From Bacteroidales bacterium (GTDB taxonomy: Bacteria; Bacteroidota; Bacteroidia; Bacteroidales; Muribaculaceae), in contig JAAVFK010000003.1 in NCBI GenBank assembly GCA_014800785.1, positions 1-34,517 on the forward strand: a stretch of DNA of 34,517 nt, given 5' to 3'. Shown here piece after piece: positions 1 through 8,327 of this stretch (its first letter is position 1; every line of letters starts with the position of its first letter). The translations under genes were made by a program, and so were the position numbers. Below the pieces are notes generated by a model. The model was given only the letters and a program-made list of their open reading frames with translations, ran no database searches and had not been told where the DNA came from.

Positions 1-168
1 ATTTTGGCATCTTCCAATCCTTTCATCGGTCACGATGCCCGCATCGTTCCCTCTTCAAGGATTGAAACCTGCTCAAAATCTTAATGAACCTTAACCTTGA
101 AAAAAGTCAAGATGACTTCCTAATCTCCCAATGAATATTGAGGTTCTCGTGTGAGATGTAAGAAAAAA
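1..168. other. Non-coding left edge with nested inverted repeats
   Basis: I see no supportable gene here. The sequence contains a nested inverted repeat: CAATCCTT at 15-22 matches AAGGATTG at 57-64, and inside it ACGATGC (32-38) matches GCATCGT (41-47) across a 2-nt loop. Two forward frames are open from base 1 to stops at 82-84 and 92-94, but neither encodes anything I recognise, so the tail of a gene lying to the left cannot be excluded. The stretch from 207 to 309 is AT-rich and also without a gene. Confidence 0.4.
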
Positions 169-206
169 TTGCGTCTCAAAGTCAAACGTTTGACTTTGAG
201 ACGCAA
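169..206 (-). terminator. Perfect 38-bp palindromic terminator of the TonB-dependent receptor
   Basis: Two 19-base arms meet with no spacer (TTGCGTCTCAAAGTCAAAC and its exact complement). Read on the minus strand, the hairpin is followed by a run of six T, which fits an intrinsic terminator about 100 nt downstream of the receptor stop codon. The perfect symmetry would also allow cruciform formation. Confidence 0.75.
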
Positions 207-255
207 ATTAAACTAAAATAATTTTATATTACAAATATTTTTTTATGTTTTACAA

Positions 256-271
256 TAATCGTTAACGATTA
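256..271. promoter_or_regulatory. 16-bp palindrome, possible operator
   Basis: TAATCGTTAACGATTA is a perfect 16-bp palindrome in the AT-rich gap between the receptor stop codon and its terminator. Such a site could bind a dimeric protein or form a small hairpin in the 3' untranslated region. No regulator is encoded nearby, so the role is a guess. Confidence 0.25.
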
Positions 272-309
272 AAGTAAATTGGCTCTTAAAACTGCAGGAG
301 GATGACAGT

Positions 310-2808
310 TTACTGCATGTCGCCGCCGTCATAGCCGCCACCTTCCATAGGCTCGCCGTTCTGGCGTTTGTTGGGTTTGGCGCGCATGTTGCCGAACGAG
401 TATTTGACGGTCAGACTGAGGGTGCGGCCTCCGCGCCATCTCTCGCTTTCCTGAGTATATCCGGGGCCGTTGGTGGTGCTCTTGAAATGGCGCGAGTCGA
501 AGATGTCACGACAGTTGAGGCTGAAGCTCCAGTTCCCAAGGATCTTGCGCAGTCCTGCATCTACGGACCATCCTCCCTGTCTCGAACCCTGCGCGGTCAA
601 CACTCTCGACGAATAGCGTCCCGTGGCCTGAAAGCTGAGGCTCCAGGGGAGGCGCACGCTCGCGTTCATACGGATATCCCAGGCAAACGAGTGGTTGCCT
701 TTTCCGCTGAGAGGATATTCCTTGCCGTCGGAAACGAACGTATAGTTCCAGTCGGAGATATGGTTATCATAAAGGTTCAGGGTCGTCGTCAGTTCGAGAC
801 GCTGGCGGAAGAACTGGTTCTTCGCTACGATTTCCGCACCCATATTGCGCTCGTCTGTCACGTTAGCCCAGGTTGTGTACAGGATATCGTTGTCCATATA
901 CGAGATGCGGTTCGCGCAGTTATCCGATGTCCTGAGATATGCCGAGACGCTCAGCATGTGGCTTGTCCAGGTCTTGATATAGTTCAGTTCGAACGAATTG
1001 GTGTAGGTGGGCTCAAGCTCGGGATTACCATAGGAGATCGAGGTCGGATCCGAGATATCGCGGAATGAGTTCAGCTGACCACCCCAGGGGCGACGGAGTC
1101 GGCGCGTATAGTTGATCTGCACCTCATTGTCGTGGGGAAGTGAATAGCTGAGGAACACCGACGGGAAGAGAGCGAAGAAATTTTTCTTGTAGGCCGGCGT
1201 CTCATCTTTGAGTTCCGGGTACCAGATTCCATCGGTCTCGAACCATCCGAGCGACCGGGTCTTCACCTGCCAGGCCTCACCGCGAACTCCGGCCGAGAAG
1301 CTGAAATTCTTCACGCGGCCTCCGAGGGTGGCATAGAGGGCGGTCACATCATTGTTGTATATGAAACGGTTGTAGAGATAGGGCGCGAAAGCCATATCAG
1401 CCTGAGTGGTTCCGAGATCGGTCGAGTTGGGAGTATTTTCGTGAGAGTAGTTACCCTGATAGCCCGCCTCGACTTTCAGCCAGGGGAGAACCTGATTGGT
1501 GTAGTCAAGCTTCGCCTCGACCGAGTTGGTGTTCAGATGCATCGACTGCTCGCGGTAGATATCATCCTGAGTAGTCGAGGCGCCACCGTCGGCCCATTCC
1601 TGTTCCTGAAGATAGGTGTTCAGGCTCGGACCGCCCCAATGGTTGTATCCGACCATCATGTCGATCGAGTGGGACTGACTCCACTTGTGGGTGTATCCGA
1701 TTTCGGCATGGCTGCCACGGGTATCCCCCCTGTTGCTCGATTTGTTGAGGTTGGAGATCCACTGACCCGGAAGGTTGGACGTATAAAGTGTGTTGGACCA
1801 TCCCCATCTGTGGCCTAACATGCCGAAGGCGTTGAAGTAGAACTCGTTCTTGGTGTCGAGGTGGTATGTTGCGCCAAGGCGGAGGAAGAGGTTGTTGCCA
1901 TGGCTCGGGCTCGAACCGTCGGCGTTGAGGAAATATTCCTCGCCGTCGGCCATTTCATAGATTCGTCTTGATTTCGACCCACCCTTGTTGTGACGCATAC
2001 GGAATCCGAGGCTCGCATACGCATCCCATTTTGAATCTGAGTAGTTGAAGCTGAAGCTTGCGTTACCACCGCCGCGGGAATTGGCTCCGATCTCGGCGCT
2101 TCCGAAATATCCACCCTTACGGTCCTGCTTGAGAACGATGTTGATAATGCCAGAGGAGCCTTCAGGGCTAAACTTGGCCGAGGGGTTGGTGATCACTTCG
2201 ATCCGTTCGATTGTCTCGGCGGGAATTTGTTCAAGGATCTGGGCGCGGTTGTCGGCGGTGAGGCCGGATTCCTTGCCGTTGATCCAGACAGTCACAGATG
2301 AGTCTCCGCGAAGGGAGACTTCGCCATCCTGGTCGACCTCGACCGAGGGAATGGATTCGAGCAACTCGCTCGCCGAGGCTCCGGCTGCTGCTACGTTGGC
2401 ATCGACCTGGAAAACCTTGCGGTCAAGTTCAAAACGCATCTGCGAACGCACACCTTCGACCACGACTTCGTCGAGCATCTTGGTGTCGTCGGCCAGCTTG
2501 ACGGTGCCGATGTTCACGTTCGCCCCGGCTATGTCGGCGGGACGCTCCTGGTCTATGGATCCGATGTTGGTGATACGTACGAGATAGCGTCCGTCTTTCA
2601 CATCCTTGATTGTGAAAGCTCCGTTCTCGTCAGTATTGGTTCCGATAGGAAGCGGTTTCTTGGTCTTGGCGTCTATGAGCTGAACGTTTGCGTAGTCGAC
2701 CGGTTCGCCTGTCTGTTTGTTCACGACGCGGCCGGTGATCGTGCCGTTGGCGAACATCAACAGCGGTGTCACCGCGATCAACGATATGATAGCTTTTCTT
2801 TTGTTCAT
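310..2808 (-). CDS. TonB-dependent receptor-like outer-membrane beta-barrel protein
   Basis: An 832-residue outer-membrane protein. It starts with a signal peptide (about residues 1-22, basic MNKRK then a hydrophobic core). A CarboxypepD_reg-like beta-sandwich follows at about 22-100 (ITGRVVNKQTGEPVDYANV). A plug-like domain lies at about 130-235 (LLESIPSVEVDQDGEVSLRG, then IERIEVITNPSAKFSPEG), and a long barrel rich in alternating aromatic residues runs to the end, of the type called outer membrane beta-barrel family protein (PF14905). The C-terminal tail is Gly- and Asp-rich. Members of this family are thought to move ligands across the outer membrane with TonB energy, but many have no known substrate. 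No SusD-like partner is adjacent, so this is not a classic glycan-uptake pair. It is transcribed alone and ends at the palindromic terminator 169-206. Confidence 0.9.
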   Translation of the reverse strand: MNKRKAIISLIAVTPLLMFANGTITGRVVNKQTGEPVDYANVQLIDAKTKKPLPIGTNTDENGAFTIKDVKDGRYLVRITNIGSIDQERPADIAGANVNIGTVKLADDTKMLDEVVVEGVRSQMRFELDRKVFQVDANVAAAGASASELLESIPSVEVDQDGEVSLRGDSSVTVWINGKESGLTADNRAQILEQIPAETIERIEVITNPSAKFSPEGSSGIINIVLKQDRKGGYFGSAEIGANSRGGGNASFSFNYSDSKWDAYASLGFRMRHNKGGSKSRRIYEMADGEEYFLNADGSSPSHGNNLFLRLGATYHLDTKNEFYFNAFGMLGHRWGWSNTLYTSNLPGQWISNLNKSSNRGDTRGSHAEIGYTHKWSQSHSIDMMVGYNHWGGPSLNTYLQEQEWADGGASTTQDDIYREQSMHLNTNSVEAKLDYTNQVLPWLKVEAGYQGNYSHENTPNSTDLGTTQADMAFAPYLYNRFIYNNDVTALYATLGGRVKNFSFSAGVRGEAWQVKTRSLGWFETDGIWYPELKDETPAYKKNFFALFPSVFLSYSLPHDNEVQINYTRRLRRPWGGQLNSFRDISDPTSISYGNPELEPTYTNSFELNYIKTWTSHMLSVSAYLRTSDNCANRISYMDNDILYTTWANVTDERNMGAEIVAKNQFFRQRLELTTTLNLYDNHISDWNYTFVSDGKEYPLSGKGNHSFAWDIRMNASVRLPWSLSFQATGRYSSRVLTAQGSRQGGWSVDAGLRKILGNWSFSLNCRDIFDSRHFKSTTNGPGYTQESERWRGGRTLSLTVKYSFGNMRAKPNKRQNGEPMEGGGYDGGDMQ

Positions 2809-2852
2809 CAGAGATGAGAGATATGAATTTCGAATAACGGTTATGTTAGGTT

Positions 2853-2906
2853 AGAAACTGTTTAAATTTATGTCGAAATTTTTATTATCAGACTTAAACA
2901 GTTTCT
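2853..2906. repeat. 13-bp inverted repeat between receptor and glycan genes
   Basis: AGAAACTGTTTAA (2853-2865) is repeated exactly in inverted orientation as TTAAACAGTTTCT (2894-2906), 28 nt apart. It lies downstream of the acyltransferase stop codon and upstream of the receptor start. It could act as a hairpin terminator for the glycan operon, as a regulatory site for the receptor, or be a dispersed intergenic repeat. No T-run follows either arm on the minus strand. Confidence 0.5.
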
Positions 2907-2960
2907 TAGAAACCTTGTGGAATTTGCACCTAAATAAGGACACTCCGATTGAGGAAACGT

Positions 2961-3785
2961 TTAATCGAATCTGGAAGACGTGCGTTCGTTAAGGAATACG
3001 GATTCGTCTATGTCGTCAGGAATAGGGAATGGTTTCTCACCTTCGGCATAGTGGCGATAAAGCCGCATGGTGAAATCGAGGTCCTCGACTTTACGCAGCC
3101 CGGTAATTATGGGTTTCGCAGGGACTCCGGCTATCAGGGTGTACGGTTTGATAGCGGACATATCTCTGCTCACGAGACTGTTGCTTCCCACAATAGTAAA
3201 GTCCGGAATAACGGCACCTCCCATAATCGAAGATGAATTGCAGATCCAGCAATTGCGTCCTATTCGGACAGGTTTCTTGACTGAGGGTATCACCCCCTTG
3301 TTGAAATCTGCAACGAAATGGTAATTTGTGTCCATCACCTGACAGCGGTGGACAATCCAGCTCATTTCTCCGACCTCGATCAGCTTATGGCATCCGATAT
3401 TGACCATATCGCAGATTTTGAACCCGCGCCCGAGATCAAGTCTTGCGCCACGGCCCACAAACAGCTTCACGCCGGTGTCGATCTGTCCGTAGCCGTGGAA
3501 AACTATCTCGCCCAGAATCGCGAACTCAGACTGCAGGCCTTGAAACGAGGGGGCTGCGGGATGGGAACTGTTGAAGCGCACAAGTCCGGGTCTGACCGGA
3601 CGCTCGAATCTGATCGAGCCGCTCAAATTAATGAATGTTGGACGGCCGTAGACCCACACCGGTAGTTTGATAGCCCTGGATGCGGGCATACATCTGAAAT
3701 TCAGCCATAAGGTGGCAAACGGATTGAACCATCTTCGGGAAAGGAATTCCTCGAGTCTTGCAATTACTTTGTTGACTATACCCAT
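2961..3785 (-). CDS. Hexapeptide-repeat acyltransferase (left-handed beta-helix)
   Basis: A 274-residue protein with a left-handed beta-helix of hexapeptide repeats: I/V-G-x-x repeats such as VGRGARLDLGRG, IGCHKLIEVG, IGRNCWICNSSSIMGGAVIP and VGSNSLVSRD, ending in the AGVPAKPI motif typical of sugar O-acetyltransferases. The HF pair after DTNY is where family members keep a catalytic His. It likely acetylates a surface-glycan sugar in the cytoplasm. The reading frame is open further upstream, but that would overlap the flippase gene by 128 nt. The ATG at 3785, 7 nt after the flippase stop, is the natural start and begins MGIVNKVIARLEE. It is the last gene of a three-gene glycan operon. Confidence 0.85.
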   Translation of the reverse strand: MGIVNKVIARLEEFLSRRWFNPFATLWLNFRCMPASRAIKLPVWVYGRPTFINLSGSIRFERPVRPGLVRFNSSHPAAPSFQGLQSEFAILGEIVFHGYGQIDTGVKLFVGRGARLDLGRGFKICDMVNIGCHKLIEVGEMSWIVHRCQVMDTNYHFVADFNKGVIPSVKKPVRIGRNCWICNSSSIMGGAVIPDFTIVGSNSLVSRDMSAIKPYTLIAGVPAKPIITGLRKVEDLDFTMRLYRHYAEGEKPFPIPDDIDESVFLNERTSSRFD

Positions 3786-3792
3786 GACTGTA

Positions 3793-5352
3793 TTATTCTG
3801 CAGGTTTATTTTTTGACACTTTTCCCGACAGCTTTGAGACAAGCTTTGAGACCGTCCGCTTTTCTTCGCCGGTGAATCCGATCGTGTAGCAGAGGAGAGT
3901 GAAGACAACGATGTCCGCAACTCCGAGCGTCACGAGCGACAGCAATGAAGGAGATAGGTAGTTCCAGATGAAGAAGTCAGCTATTGTGAGCAGAACTGCA
4001 ACTACTGCGGATCTGCCGACCACATTGAGAGAGAATCTTTTCTTGTCAAGGTTCAGCTGCCGGCCGGCGAGGTGTATAAGATAGGCAAGTATAACGATCT
4101 GAAAGATAACTACACACCAATAGACACACTGCGGGTCAAACCCTTGGCGGGCGAGAATATATCCTGTTGGAAGAACCGCAAGATAAGCACTCCCGCAGAA
4201 GATATGCATCAGTTTGACTTTCCCCATGGCTTCCATACCGTTTACAATACCCATATAAGCCTGCCCGACTATGGTGCTGAGAAGCATTATGCGGCAGAAT
4301 GTGACCGTATGGTCAGGAACTGTCTTGAGCCATAAGGAAAGGATGTAAGGCATCGCAACGATTATTGGAGAGGCGGCGAGTATAATCAGCAGAAGTGGAT
4401 ATTTGCTGGCCGCAGTCATCAGGGTCATCATTCGCTGATAGTCACCTTCTCCGGCACTGCGGACCAACTGCGGTCGCAAAGAGGTGGTTACCGATGTCGA
4501 GAAGAATTGAAGGGTAGAGTTGACCTGATTTGCGACAGCATTGGCCGCATTGACCGCCACTCCCCAGAAAATGTTGAGAATAATTGCGACACCCTGATTG
4601 CGGAGTGTCATGCAGGTTGTGCCGATCATCACCCAACCTGCGAATTTGCTCAGTTCTTTCATTACTGTCCCCGGTCTGAAGTCAGTCCGGGACACTCTTG
4701 TCTCTGAGTATTTGGCGAGGCAATAGGCTGCTTCGAGAATCAGAATGATAAAAGGGAGAACGGCCATCAAGACCGCGTATAGGCGCAGTCTGTCAGTGGG
4801 AACTCCGAGCAAGACTACGGCAGCCCCAAATTTAAAAAGAGCGTTGACAGTCTGGCATATCGAGACATAGAGAATATTCTCGTGGGCCATCAGAAGTGCT
4901 TCAAAAGGCACCGAATTTATCGTGCCCACAAGGCCGACGACAACGCAGACCAAAACGAAAAGCGCGTCCGGAGTCTTTCCGTACGGAATATCAAGTATAT
5001 GATTGATGGCCCACCAGCCTCCGAGAAGCACGATGGCCGAGACTAAAACAGCCATGAGCAAATGTATGTAGATGGCACTGCCAACGACTTTCTTCATCTC
5101 CGCCGTGCCATTGCCGAGACCCATGGAAAAAGAAATGAATCGCTGAGTGGAAGTCGCCATGGTAGCCGATATGAAGGCGAACATGGCAACGACGCCGGCT
5201 ACGACATTATATAAGCCATAGTCGTCCGCCCCGAGAGCTTCGAGAACGAAGCGCGTCGAGTAAAGAGAGATTCCGAGCGTCAGGATAAGCCTGAAATATA
5301 TCACGCCCGTGTTTATGGCTATACGTTTGTTCGAATGGGCCGGTGATGTCAT
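3793..5352 (-). CDS. Oligosaccharide flippase (Wzx-like, MOP superfamily)
   Basis: A 519-residue polytopic membrane protein with many hydrophobic segments. The N-terminal stretch (NTGVIYFRLILTLGISLYST, then GADDYGLYNVVAGVV) matches Bacteroidales lipopolysaccharide-biosynthesis flippases of the MOP superfamily. Such proteins move lipid-linked oligosaccharide units across the inner membrane. The length fits the family (about 450-520). Its ATG overlaps the stop codon of the upstream glycosyltransferase by 4 nt (ATGA at 5349-5352), which implies translational coupling. No polymerase or other sugar-building gene is present, so this may be an accessory or partial glycan locus whose other genes lie elsewhere. 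Confidence 0.88.
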   Translation of the reverse strand: MTSPAHSNKRIAINTGVIYFRLILTLGISLYSTRFVLEALGADDYGLYNVVAGVVAMFAFISATMATSTQRFISFSMGLGNGTAEMKKVVGSAIYIHLLMAVLVSAIVLLGGWWAINHILDIPYGKTPDALFVLVCVVVGLVGTINSVPFEALLMAHENILYVSICQTVNALFKFGAAVVLLGVPTDRLRLYAVLMAVLPFIILILEAAYCLAKYSETRVSRTDFRPGTVMKELSKFAGWVMIGTTCMTLRNQGVAIILNIFWGVAVNAANAVANQVNSTLQFFSTSVTTSLRPQLVRSAGEGDYQRMMTLMTAASKYPLLLIILAASPIIVAMPYILSLWLKTVPDHTVTFCRIMLLSTIVGQAYMGIVNGMEAMGKVKLMHIFCGSAYLAVLPTGYILARQGFDPQCVYWCVVIFQIVILAYLIHLAGRQLNLDKKRFSLNVVGRSAVVAVLLTIADFFIWNYLSPSLLSLVTLGVADIVVFTLLCYTIGFTGEEKRTVSKLVSKLSGKVSKNKPAE

Positions 5353-6485
5353 GAGTCGGAACGGACTTGTTTCTTTGTTTCTGTTTCCAAGAGAGAATTT
5401 CGGATAAGGGCTTTTAATCTATCATATGATCTTTCCCAGCTGAACTCGCGTATCCTGAGGTTCCCTTCTCGGGCAATCGCAATGCGCAGTTCGGGATCTT
5501 CTATGAGACGACAGACATTGGCCGTCAGCATTTCGGCCTCACCGCAGGGGGAGATCAGGCCGTTCTTCCCGTCAGTGACCATTTCAAGAAAGCCGAGAGT
5601 GTCGGTACATACGACCGCCGCGCCACAAATCATCGATTCGCCGACGGTCAGCCCCCATCCCTCCTGATAACTCGGGGCAAGATAGATGGCACTCCGGTTG
5701 TAGATCATATTGTGGGTCTCGCGGTCGGGCCGACAGTGATATTCGACCCACTCCGGCATGCATGCCGGTCGTTCTGGAACGCCGAACATTATGACTTTCA
5801 GATCCGGATGTCTTTCTTTGACCGCCTGAAGAACTTTCAGTCCGAGGGGGCCACCTTTCCTTTCTTCGGAATGCCACATCATGGATACACACTTAGGATC
5901 GCGTTCCTCTATCGGAACCGAAAGCTTGAAATAGTTGAAATCAAAACCGTTCTTGATAATCTCTGCTTCCGCGCCGGCCGCCGTCACATGGCGGTGAAGC
6001 CAGTCGGAGATCACTATGTTGTGCAGTCCGGCCTTATAAGAATCATAGACTGTGGTGTCCGAGTCGCGCCAGTTCTCGAATCCCTGAATCAGATAGAACT
6101 TTCTTCGGGACGGAATCTTATATTGCGCGAGGTAGAAAGCTGTGTGAAGGGCTGTGGCCACATATACGTCTCCTTCCGGAACATCTCTTTCGTTGAGGGA
6201 AAGGACCGCCTTCTCGCACACTCGGGGATCGAGAGCAAACCATTTTTTGCAACTTATTCCCTTGACAATCCATTTCAATGCGCGGGGAATGGTCTTCAGC
6301 CGGTCTGCGGGAGACTGTTCGGAAAACCGATAGGTAAGGGGATAAACAATCGTAACCTGAAAACCGTCGGCTGCGAGTCTGTTGGCATATTCGTAGACAA
6401 CTTTATACCCTCCGACAGGTCCATCGGGGGCTTTGGAAGGCATCAGGAAAACAATTCGTTCGTTAATATGTCCGGAGGTATTCAT
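5349..6485 (-). CDS. Glycosyltransferase family 4 protein (GT-B fold)
   Basis: A 378-residue cytoplasmic or membrane-associated glycosyltransferase. The N-terminal half begins with IVFLMPSKAPDGPVGGYKVV, the glycine-rich acceptor-domain loop seen in GT4 enzymes. The C-terminal nucleotide-sugar domain carries the E-x7-E signature EGWGLTVGE, followed by CGAAVVCTDTLGFLEMV and DGKNGLI. The sugar donor and acceptor cannot be read from the sequence. It is the first gene of the glycan operon and is coupled to the flippase. I did not find a convincing promoter in the 93 nt before the neighbouring terminator. Confidence 0.88.
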   Translation of the reverse strand: MNTSGHINERIVFLMPSKAPDGPVGGYKVVYEYANRLAADGFQVTIVYPLTYRFSEQSPADRLKTIPRALKWIVKGISCKKWFALDPRVCEKAVLSLNERDVPEGDVYVATALHTAFYLAQYKIPSRRKFYLIQGFENWRDSDTTVYDSYKAGLHNIVISDWLHRHVTAAGAEAEIIKNGFDFNYFKLSVPIEERDPKCVSMMWHSEERKGGPLGLKVLQAVKERHPDLKVIMFGVPERPACMPEWVEYHCRPDRETHNMIYNRSAIYLAPSYQEGWGLTVGESMICGAAVVCTDTLGFLEMVTDGKNGLISPCGEAEMLTANVCRLIEDPELRIAIAREGNLRIREFSWERSYDRLKALIRNSLLETETKKQVRSDS

Positions 6486-6578
6486 GACATTCTATAAAAC
6501 GCCGGACCGAACCTGAAAATTATATGGATTTCCGGCTTATGAGAAGATAGGAGAGAATTATGAGGTAGTGAGTATGAA

Positions 6579-6608
6579 AAAATGGTCCCCTGTGTGGGGG
6601 ACCATTTT
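6579..6608 (-). terminator. Intrinsic terminator of the 533-residue secreted protein gene
   Basis: AAAATGGTCCCC (6579-6590) pairs perfectly with GGGGACCATTTT (6597-6608) across a 6-nt loop. On the minus strand the stem runs into six T. It lies 22 nt after the stop codon of the secreted protein gene and insulates the glycan operon from it. Confidence 0.85.
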
Positions 6609-6630
6609 GTGTATGGGGGGTGGGGCTGGG

Positions 6631-8232
6631 TCAGCGGATGACGGTCTTGCGGCCGTTGACGATGTAGATGCCGGCGGGGAGATTGTTAGCGTTTACACGG
6701 CTGCCGGTGAGGTTATAGATCACTGTTTCGTAGTCATCGATTACGATCTCGTTGACAGCATCGTCTTTCGGTACAAACTCCCATGCCTTACCGACACTTG
6801 CCGAAGCGAGGCCGTAGGCGTTGTCTGCCATGTAGATTTCGTCGCCGAAGGCTCCGCGTTCGATAATCAGAGTGTAGGTCTGAGCCTCGGTCGGAGCGGG
6901 GTCAAAAGTGCATCGGAATTCACCGTCACCGATCTCTTCGACATCGACGGTCACTTCATAGCGAACCACAGTCGAAGAGAGGGTAGCTTTCGTGCCTTCT
7001 TTCATCTTTGTGCCCTCGGGGAACTTGACGGTCACTACGCTGAGGTCATTGACCTCGTTGCCGGTCGGAGTGATTTCGAGAGGCTCGAGGGTGTATTCTA
7101 CACCACCTTCGATTCCGAGACCGGTGAGGGTGAATTTGCAGGAGAATTCCTTGTTGGCGTGGCCGAGCGCGGCATCTTTCTGCCAGGCGGAATCACCGAA
7201 AGAACCCTGCGGTATGATCATAGTGTATTCTCCGTCATACATGGGGTCGGAGAACTTTACCCACATCTGGTAGGAGTGGCTGTATTTGAGTTCAACTTCC
7301 TCTTCCCATTTGCCGTCGGCAGAAACGAGTTTAACTTTAGCGTCATGAGCCGGTTTTGCCCAATCCGTATTGGGATCGGGAGTGAATGTGGGCTCGGCTG
7401 AGTATATGAAGATTTCAAGATCGCTCATCGAGAGATCAATTTCCGCGCCGGCAACAGGTTTGGTGCCGTAAACCTCAAGATCGTAAACCACCGGTTTGGC
7501 AGCGGGGACGAACTTGAACTTCACCGAATATGAATCGGTCACGTTGTATGAGGATGATTCTCCGATCTTGGTTGCCGAGAAGCTTCCGCCGGGGATTTCG
7601 AGGGTGTACTCGCCGGCTTCCTCGGGAGCTTGGTCAAGAGTGAATACCCATGAGAGTCCGGAGCCGGCGCATGTCGCGGTGGTGAAGATCTCGCCATCCT
7701 TGAGGACGTTGAATAATACATCCGTGGTGGTACGGGCAATTGCCGAGTAAACTTCCGGGTTGGCGTTGAGAGTGATGGTCGAGAGATCTTCTACCTGTGA
7801 ACCCTCAGCGGGAACTGTGGTGAAGTCGAGGCCGGTGTCGGTCACGACTTTTTTGATCACATATGTGAGGACGATTTCTTTCTCGTTTTCACCGTATCCT
7901 GAATAATCGTTATAGTAGTATGCGAGACCGCTTTCGGGGATAGTCACGACATAGGTGCCCGGTTCGGTCGCTTCTTTTTTGAGTGTGAGAGTCGCATTGG
8001 GTGCTGTAGTTGAACATTTACAGTTGAGGCCGCAGAAGAAAACGCCGTCTTTGGTTACGCTCGCGTCGCTCATGCTCACACCTTCGAGCTCGTCATAGCT
8101 CGGGTCTCCTTTGAGGAGGATGGAGGTCAGTTCCGTTACTTCTCCCGGTGCGGGATCAACCGTGTAGGTAAACTCCGCTTTCGCGAAAGCGGCTGTCGAG
8201 AGGGCCAGGACAGCAAAACAAAATTTTTTCAT
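6631..8232 (-). CDS. Secreted multi-domain Ig-like protein with C-terminal sorting tail
   Basis: A 533-residue exported protein when started at the ATG at 8232, which gives a clean signal peptide (MKKFCFAVLALSTAAFAKA). The frame is open 11 codons further upstream, but that would bury the signal. The mature part contains about four Ig-like units, each opening with a P-x-x-G-x-x-V-x-x-L pattern: VDPAPGEVTELTSILLKGDP, TTVPAEGSQVEDLSTITL, GTKPVAGAEIDLSMSDL and LEITPTGNEVNDLSVVTV. This resembles SbsA-type Ig-like domains. The last ~30 residues (YNLTGSRVNANNLPAGIYIV then a basic end) look like a Bacteroidetes type IX sorting tail. Function is unknown; an adhesin or cell-surface role is plausible. 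The same unit occurs in the 1035- and 1267-residue proteins further along. Confidence 0.8.
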   Translation of the reverse strand: MKKFCFAVLALSTAAFAKAEFTYTVDPAPGEVTELTSILLKGDPSYDELEGVSMSDASVTKDGVFFCGLNCKCSTTAPNATLTLKKEATEPGTYVVTIPESGLAYYYNDYSGYGENEKEIVLTYVIKKVVTDTGLDFTTVPAEGSQVEDLSTITLNANPEVYSAIARTTTDVLFNVLKDGEIFTTATCAGSGLSWVFTLDQAPEEAGEYTLEIPGGSFSATKIGESSSYNVTDSYSVKFKFVPAAKPVVYDLEVYGTKPVAGAEIDLSMSDLEIFIYSAEPTFTPDPNTDWAKPAHDAKVKLVSADGKWEEEVELKYSHSYQMWVKFSDPMYDGEYTMIIPQGSFGDSAWQKDAALGHANKEFSCKFTLTGLGIEGGVEYTLEPLEITPTGNEVNDLSVVTVKFPEGTKMKEGTKATLSSTVVRYEVTVDVEEIGDGEFRCTFDPAPTEAQTYTLIIERGAFGDEIYMADNAYGLASASVGKAWEFVPKDDAVNEIVIDDYETVIYNLTGSRVNANNLPAGIYIVNGRKTVIR

Positions 8233-8270
8233 GGATGATAAGTGGAAAAAAGAGTGTATAGGCAATGAAA

Positions 8271-8321
8271 AAGGAGTTATCCGGATCCGAATCTTTCGAA
8301 AGTCGGATTAGATAACTCCTT
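8271..8321 (-). terminator. Long hairpin terminator downstream of the 647-residue secreted protein gene
   Basis: AAGGAGTTATC (8271-8281) pairs with GATAACTCCTT (8311-8321). Inner arms ATCCGA (8285-8290) and TCGGAT (8303-8308) and the core CTTTCGAAAG (8293-8302) extend the structure. On the minus strand the outer arm is followed by a T-run. It separates the 647- and 533-residue secreted protein genes. Confidence 0.8.
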
Positions 8322-8327
8322 CTAAAT

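Noticed and set aside
5712-6497. 261-codon plus-strand frame across the glycosyltransferase gene
   Set aside because: It is antisense to a gene with clear GT4 motifs; no recognisable domain and no promoter.
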